A DNA stretch of 64,000 nt from Girardinichthys multiradiatus (Eukaryota > Chordata > Actinopteri > Cyprinodontiformes > Goodeidae), in NCBI RefSeq assembly GCF_021462225.1, contig NC_061796.1:46625391-46689390 (forward strand). Direction: 5' to 3'. A program made the translations under genes and the position numbers. Under the pieces are notes generated by a model. That model ran no database searches. It was not told the DNA's origin and worked only from the letters and a program-made list of their open reading frames with translations. Shown here one piece after another: positions 58,620 through 64,000 of the stretch (its first letter is position 1; each line of letters opens with the position of its first letter).

Positions 58620-59720
58620 GGAGACGGTTTATTTTCTGTAAGTAAACATATGCAGAATGTGTGATATTACTGATATGAGCGTGAAATGATGTGAGCTATC
58701 AAGGATGACACCCAACCTCTTGACCCGAGGGGAGGGGGAAACAGAGGAGCTGTCGATAGAAACAGAAAAACTGGACAGTGTAGATTTTGATACCAATGAG
58801 GAAGATATCAGTTTTATCACTGTTTAACTGCAGGAAATTTGACCTGAACCAATAATTTATTTCAGATAAGCAGGTGAGGTAGGAGGAAGAAGGGAGTGCA
58901 AAATTAGGTTAGAAGGAAAAGTAGAGATGGGTGTTTTCTACAAAGCAATGGAAGTGGATGTTGAATTAGTGAAATATATTGCCAAGTGGAAGGAAAATAA
59001 ATGATGAAAAGAAGAGGCCCCTAGACTCAGCCCTGGGGCACACCTGATGTAGCAGGAGAGGCGTGGCATCTGAAGGAGTGGAGCTCGTTGAACCGAGTGC
59101 AGCCTGAGATACAACTAAACCTCTTTAGTGGGCTGTGGATAATGCCAATTGAAGACAGTCTATTGAGGAAGACTGTGTGAGACTTTGTATCACAGGCAGC
59201 GTACAGATCAAGGAAGATGACAATGTTGAGTAAACCAGAGTCAGCAGCCTAAGGAGGTCGTTGGTGATTCTTAAGAGGGCAACTTCTGTGCTGTGGCGAG
59301 GATAAAAACAAGGCTGGAATTGTTCATAGAGAGTGTTTTGTGTCAAATGTAGAAATAAATAGAAATAGGACGAAGGTTATTGTAGTCATTCGGATCTGAA
59401 CCAGGTTTCTTAAGTATTGGGTGACAGATGGCTTTTTTAAGAGGATGGGAACAACTCCAGCAGTGAGTGAGGAGGGGATGATGGCAGAAATGAGAGGGAG
59501 CAGAAAGGAAAGGTACGATTGGACCAAAATTTTAAAGAGGGGATCAAGATGACATGTAGAGGTCTTGGAATAACAGATGAGGTTTAAAGGTTCTGACGCA
59601 TCTAGAAGTTGAAAGCATGAAAAGGGCAGACAGTTATTAAAAACTTTAAAGGAGGAGACAACCGAGGAGTCAGAACCAAGGAGCTTATGAATCAGCTGAG
59701 TGTAGGGGGTTGAAGAAATA
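58620..59720 (-). mobile_element. L2-like LINE reverse-transcriptase remnant
   Basis: Minus-strand reading from 59530 downward gives LLPLISAIIPSSLTAGVVP and ILLKKPSVT, then YEQFQPCFYPRHSTEVALLR with ITNDLLRLL, and at about 58820-58680 LSSFSVSIDSSSVSPSPRVK and RLGVILDSS. These are successive reverse-transcriptase blocks of fish L2/Maui-type LINEs. Frameshifts and stops are frequent and the FADD block is not readable. Confidence 0.75.
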
Positions 59721-60191
59721 AACTTTATGAAATAACTTCATAACTGTAATGCTTTGCCTGAACCCGCACTACATCAATCCGTTTTGTTACAATATAAAGA
59801 CATACAATTCTATTTAAACTATATTTACATCGTGTTTTAACCAAGGGTGGGATCAGAGGCAGCTTTGTGCATGCGTGATTCGTGCATGTGGACGCAGAGT
59901 GGAGTGGGACTCCTCTTTGCTCTGACTGCAGGCAGGGTTAGTGGTGCGATGTTCATGAACAATGCGATTCTTTTGAACGGCTGTTTGAGGTGAACCAGAT
60001 CCTGAAGATTCAGTTCCCTTTAAAGAGCCATAAATCCCATCACTAGGTGGGGCTTGCTGCACATCGAGGCTACAGACTGGTTGTCATTGCTTGGGAAGTC
60101 AGAGGGGCTCATAGCAGCACTTGCTGCCTGATGAGGACAGTAACTGCAGAACAATTAGTGCTTTCACTCCTAGTCGCATAGTGGCATATCA

Positions 60192-60550
60192 GGGAGCAGG
60201 TCCCGGGCACGGCTGCGGACCACGGGATGAGAAGGGGTCAAATAGTGGGCAGAGTCGGCCGTTTAGATTGGATGGTCATCCTCCTTTCTTCAAAATGTCC
60301 AGTTTTACTCCCGAAGTGAAGCTTTTCATGGTGTCTGCTGTCACAGAGACGGTGGGCCGTGAGACTCCGTGTACTCGCTTCTGAACGCGTTCAGTCATTA
60401 ATAATTGGTTTGCTAAGGGACCATTAACAAATTCCAGTCAGTCAAAGCACGTAAACAGCTTCCAGGTGACCCAAACACTGAGAAGAAATGCTGCGTTGTG
60501 TTACTACACCAGATTAATTTCATGGGATTTTCATAGATCTCCTATTTTAT
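60192..60550 (+). repeat. unidentified dispersed repeat, copy 2
   Basis: Second copy of the repeat at 57562-57950, same orientation, 2.6 kb away. The L2-like remnant lies between them. Confidence 0.6.
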
Positions 60551-60651
60551 AATTATTATGAAATATGGAATTTTCTTCAACAGCTTCCAGCTCAGTTGAG
60601 TAACTTTACTGGACAATTGAAATACTGCAGGTTTACTCTACTTTTTAAAGA

Positions 60652-61028
60652 TGTTAGGGTTTGAAAACTTTTGTATTGTTTATCACTCATGTCTGCTCTA
60701 AGTGCTTTTCCCTCCTACATGTCACAGAAAGTGATATGGGTCAGACAAGTGAGTTATGCTTTTATCAGCACCATCTAGGGACTGGTACCGAGTCCTCACT
60801 CCCTCTTTGTTTAAAATCAAGACACATGAACCCTAACCTTTCTGACCCCACACACACACACACACCCTGAATGTTTGTTGAACTGTGTGTGAACCAGCAT
60901 GTATAAATAAAGAGAGAGGGGTGCTAATACTTTGTAGATTTGCACTGCAGAGTGTGACCTACCCTTGCTGCAAGTAAATCTGACTCTGTATCGTTCTTGC
61001 CTCTGAGTTGACTAATTAATACCTAACA
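60652..61028 (+). mobile_element. solo LTR with 5-bp target duplication
   Basis: The 377-bp segment starts TGTTAGG and ends CCTAACA, the short inverted TG...CA ends of an LTR, and is flanked on both sides by AAAGA (60647-60651 and 61029-61033). Inside are TATAAATAAAG near 60902, which could serve as TATA and AATAAA signals, and an (AC)n run at 60849-60866. No internal retrovirus-like coding remains, so it fits recombination between two LTRs. Family not identified. Confidence 0.8.
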
Positions 61029-61299
61029 AAAGACTATATTATTTATTTGCAAGGTATCCCTTCAGTGGAATGTGGATGTGTACAACTATGACAACTATTA
61101 AATATCTGTGTGAAATCAAAACACTCAGTTCTATTACAAGGACACGCAATAGGGAAGACACTTAAATAATCACCATTTCTTAATATTATTGAATAGAACA
61201 GTCATTAGAAACCACTCACCTGTATTTCACTGGGACAAACATTCATTTGAGTTTCTGGGTCGGATCCAGAATAATTCGCCAGTTCATAATTTCATAATT

Positions 61300-61900
61300 T
61301 AAACCAACAGTACGTATCCCCAGTTTGCCCCATCCTACTTCAAATTTGTACAAAATGGTTGTTCAGGAAACCAATTTCAATACCAGCAAAGAAGACCCAA
61401 GCAAATACCAACAGCAGTTTTCAAATGATGATCTTAATAAGAAAGGGACCAAGCTATACAAAGTCAATTAAATAAATGTAATACGTAATATGAAATCAGC
61501 CAAAACAGTTCAAAAAGTATCACGTCATGCCCTGATCTGAATATATCCGTGGAGAGATCAGTAACCAAATCATCTTGGTGTGAATGGGTAACAAAGCCGT
61601 TTCTAAGGCTTTGGGACTTCATCCACAGTGAGAGCCAATATACACAAATGGAGAAAATGACTCCAAGAGATCATCAGCAACTTGTCTACAAGGTCAGAGA
61701 AGAACCCAGAAGGCCTTGCATCAGTTAAGGTCAGAGTTCATGGTAAAACAATAAGAAAGAGACATGGGGCAAAAGTGGCTCCTATGAGAGAATTCCAAGG
61801 CCAGAACCACTACTGGCCCAAAAAGACCATAACAGCCAGCTTGTGATTGTGGATGAGCTCACACATCCTGTTTTACCACCCACCAGTTTCAGATTAATTT
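61300..61900 (+). mobile_element. degraded Tc1/mariner transposon
   Basis: The stretch ACAAATGGAGAAAATGACTCC, then AGAGAATTCCAAGGCCAGAACCACT and CCAAAAAGACCATAACA match the same region of the remnant at 20825-21795. Only the middle part is present. Confidence 0.55.
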
Positions 61901-61999
61901 TCTTAAAGGTTTTATTCCTAAATATGATTACTAAATATGATAATCGTTTATTCTGTGGGGATTGTAACATTACTGTTCTACTGGGTTATTGGCCTCTGA

Positions 62000-63365
62000 G
62001 TTTTTAAGGATTTTGGTAGCATTTAATATGACACAATCAGTACCCAGACTAACCCATCACCTCTGACATACTCTGGACCTTGTTGTATCTCATGGACTGT
62101 CCATTTCACACTTTACTGTGTTTATCTATTGTGGGTTCTTTAATATTCAAGACTACACCTCCGTCTTCTTACCTCCCTGTTGGTTGGAGTAAGGGGGAGT
62201 CAGGTTTAGCCTAAACCGGCTCAGTTATGGTTGAGGTGCAAACACACCCTCCATTTCTGGTACCTGTATGACCCCTTCTCTTTTCCAATGGTTATAATCA
62301 GTCTGACAGAGAGAGGTATCCCAATCGTTGTGGTTATTAGTATAACAATGACCATCAGTGGCTCTAGATGGACAAACTGTCTACTTTTAAGGCTTAAAAC
62401 TTTCCTTTTTGATAAAGCTTATAGTTAGAGTTGCTTAGGTTATCCTGAACTATCTCTGTAGTTATGCTGCTATAGGCTTAGGCTGCTGGAGGACATAATG
62501 ACCACTTTCACCCTTTTTGCAACATTCTCATACTACTCTCCAGTTTTGCATTATTTGCTGTTATTTCAGCTTTTAACCTTGTTCTCTCTTTTCTCTTCCT
62601 AGAAACTACACCTGGCCTGACTCTGTGTCTACCTGTGACATTTTTCTGGAGAGGGGCATCGTCCGAGCTTCTGCTGGCAACAACTTAATGCTCACCTTCT
62701 ACAGATGATCCACATGGCCCTGTCTTTCAGTGTTTAACCCTTTCTCTCTCCTAGACATGGCTACTGACTGAGCTTCTACTGTAACTAACTCTATGTTCTC
62801 TCTTTCAGACTCTAACCTTGAAAACTGGCTCAGAGTTTATCTGTTCTTTCTTTCTAGATGAAACGACTAAAGGAGCTACATCCATTAACATTTACTTTTC
62901 CTTCCCATAGAAAGGACTCCTGGATCAGTGCTTCTTTGTTCTCTTTGTGTCTCTGCTCTGTTCTCTCAAACCCCCAGTCGGTCGTGGCAGATGGCCGCTC
63001 ACACTGAGCCTGGTTCTGGTTCTGCTGGAGGTTTCTTCCTGTTAAAAGGGAGTTTTTCCTCTCCACTGTCGCTACATGCATGCTCAGTATGAGGGATTGC
63101 TGCAAAGTCAACCCCAGTGACTGTCCACTGTCTCTACATGCTCATCCAGGAGGAGTGAATGCTGCAAGTCACTGACTGGATGCAATTTGCTGGGTTTCCT
63201 TAGATAGAAAAACTTTTTATCCAATTTGAATAAATAACTGAATCTGACTGAACTGTTCAATGGTTAGTTTTAATTGGAATGTATGAACCTGATTTTTGTG
63301 AAGTGCATTGAGACGACATGTGTTGTGAATTGGCACTATATAAATAAAACTGAATTGAATTGAAT
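62000..63365 (+). mobile_element. L2-like LINE, internally deleted, with 3' tail
   Basis: At 62085-62130 the frame reads HTLDLVVSHGLSISH, resembling the end of the L2 endonuclease domain. At 62385-62428 it reads LRLKTFLFDKAYS and a stop, the C terminus of L2 ORF2. The domain between is missing. A long 3' untranslated region follows and ends GGCACTATATAAATAAAACTGAATTGAATTGAATT, with AATAAA and tandem GAATT units, typical of fish L2. Confidence 0.75.
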
Positions 63366-63589
63366 TATACTTGAAGATAGTATTTTATTACCACATGCCG
63401 CTGACTTACAGGACTCTCATCAGAACGGGATGTCAGAATAACACTGCATGGCTCCTACACCTGGCACATGCTCAGACTCCTACAACTTAACATAGCCACC
63501 TGTTATTGCAGCTACCTCTGCAGCCAGTAGACCACGGCAGCAGGTTGCCTTCGTTGCATCCTCACCTCTGCTACTGCCGAACAATTTGC

Positions 63590-64000
63590 TGCTGCTTTTA
63601 TGGATTTTATTTGCTTTAATTAACTCCTGTCTTAGTTCAGGAATTTTTCCAACTGCTTTTAAACATGCTATTGTAAAGCCACTTACTAAAAAAACTTCAC
63701 TTTGACCCCTTGGTTTTAGCCAACTTAGGCCCGTTTCTCATGGGCCCTTCATTTCCATGGTTTGAGGAATATATATTTTTACCCAACCTCAGCCATTTAA
63801 GAAGATTATTCTATTTTTGAAAAATGTTTGCCTGGTTCAGAGTTCAGAGTCTGCCTTAGTAAATGGTAGGCGCCCTGTTGCCCTGGTGTTGCTGGACCTA
63901 AAGCAGCCTTTGATACCTTCAATCATTCTGTCCTTCGGTCTCCTTTAAGCCACCATGTTGGTATCTGTGGCTCAGATTAAATGGTTTGCATCCTATCTGA
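63590..64000 (+). mobile_element. L2-like reverse-transcriptase remnant, runs off the right edge
   Basis: Plus-strand frames read INSCLSSGIFPTAFKHAIVK and LTKKTSL, then NGRRPVALVLLDLKQPLIPS and finally IKWFASYL. These match the L2 blocks (VALVLLDLSAAFDT, LKWF.SYL). Stops and shifts are present. It starts shortly after the tail of the previous L2. Confidence 0.7.

Noticed and set aside
58620..59720. Host gene on the minus strand
   Set aside because: The readable pieces are ordered L2-like reverse-transcriptase blocks with stops and shifts.
1..64000. CRISPR arrays, operons or other bacterial systems
   Set aside because: No evenly spaced repeats or compact gene clusters; the exon-intron structure and transposons are those of a vertebrate.

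Overview
The window is vertebrate nuclear DNA, almost certainly from a teleost fish. The evidence is GT-AG split coding exons, long AT-rich introns, very dense Tc1/mariner-type DNA transposon debris (at least ten separate copies), fish-style L2 and RTE-like LINE fragments, tRNA-headed SINEs and (GT)n/(AC)n microsatellites. Nothing prokaryotic is present. The genus cannot be fixed from the sequence; a percomorph such as a killifish-type species is only a guess.

The one host gene I can support is the 5' part of gabbr1 (GABA-B receptor subunit 1), on the minus strand, entering near 55.15 kb and leaving the window at its left edge. Six coding exons join in a consistent reading frame: a signal-peptide exon (55067-55153), the start of Sushi 1 (54757-54821), the rest of Sushi 1 (51140-51278), Sushi 2 (45390-45575), an 18-nt microexon carrying an N-glycosylation sequon (41588-41605), and the first exon of the Venus-flytrap ligand-binding domain (11365-11525). 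That last exon has a 5' extension with its own start codon and signal peptide (to 11640), so both mammalian-type N termini, GABA-B1a (two Sushi domains) and GABA-B1b (none), can be read here. A GC-rich segment with a CRE-like site lies just upstream of the 1b start. The later exons (rest of the Venus-flytrap, seven-helix domain, coiled coil) lie off the left edge; no further exon was found in 1-11364, so that intron is longer than 11.3 kb.

The rest is intron and upstream DNA filled with mobile elements. The 30-kb intron between the microexon and the 1b exon holds most of them. At 28.8-34.56 kb an old Tc1-like element has been split by a long-armed fold-back element (29131-31253) and by an unclassified GGGCCCATATTC-ended element (31694-34247), which in turn carries a nearly intact DD36E Tc1/mariner transposon (32953-34210) with one late nonsense codon. 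At 38333-39942 an apparently intact DD34E Tc1-like transposon, with 200-bp terminal inverted repeats differing at four positions, sits inside an older Tc1-type remnant. Upstream of the gene (55-64 kb) are an RTE-like LINE piece, an L2-like reverse-transcriptase remnant on the minus strand, a solo LTR with a perfect 5-bp target duplication, two copies of an unidentified repeat, and L2 remnants on the plus strand running off the right edge.

The gabbr1 exons make one receptor subunit from two promoters; the transposons are independent passengers whose nesting gives their relative ages.
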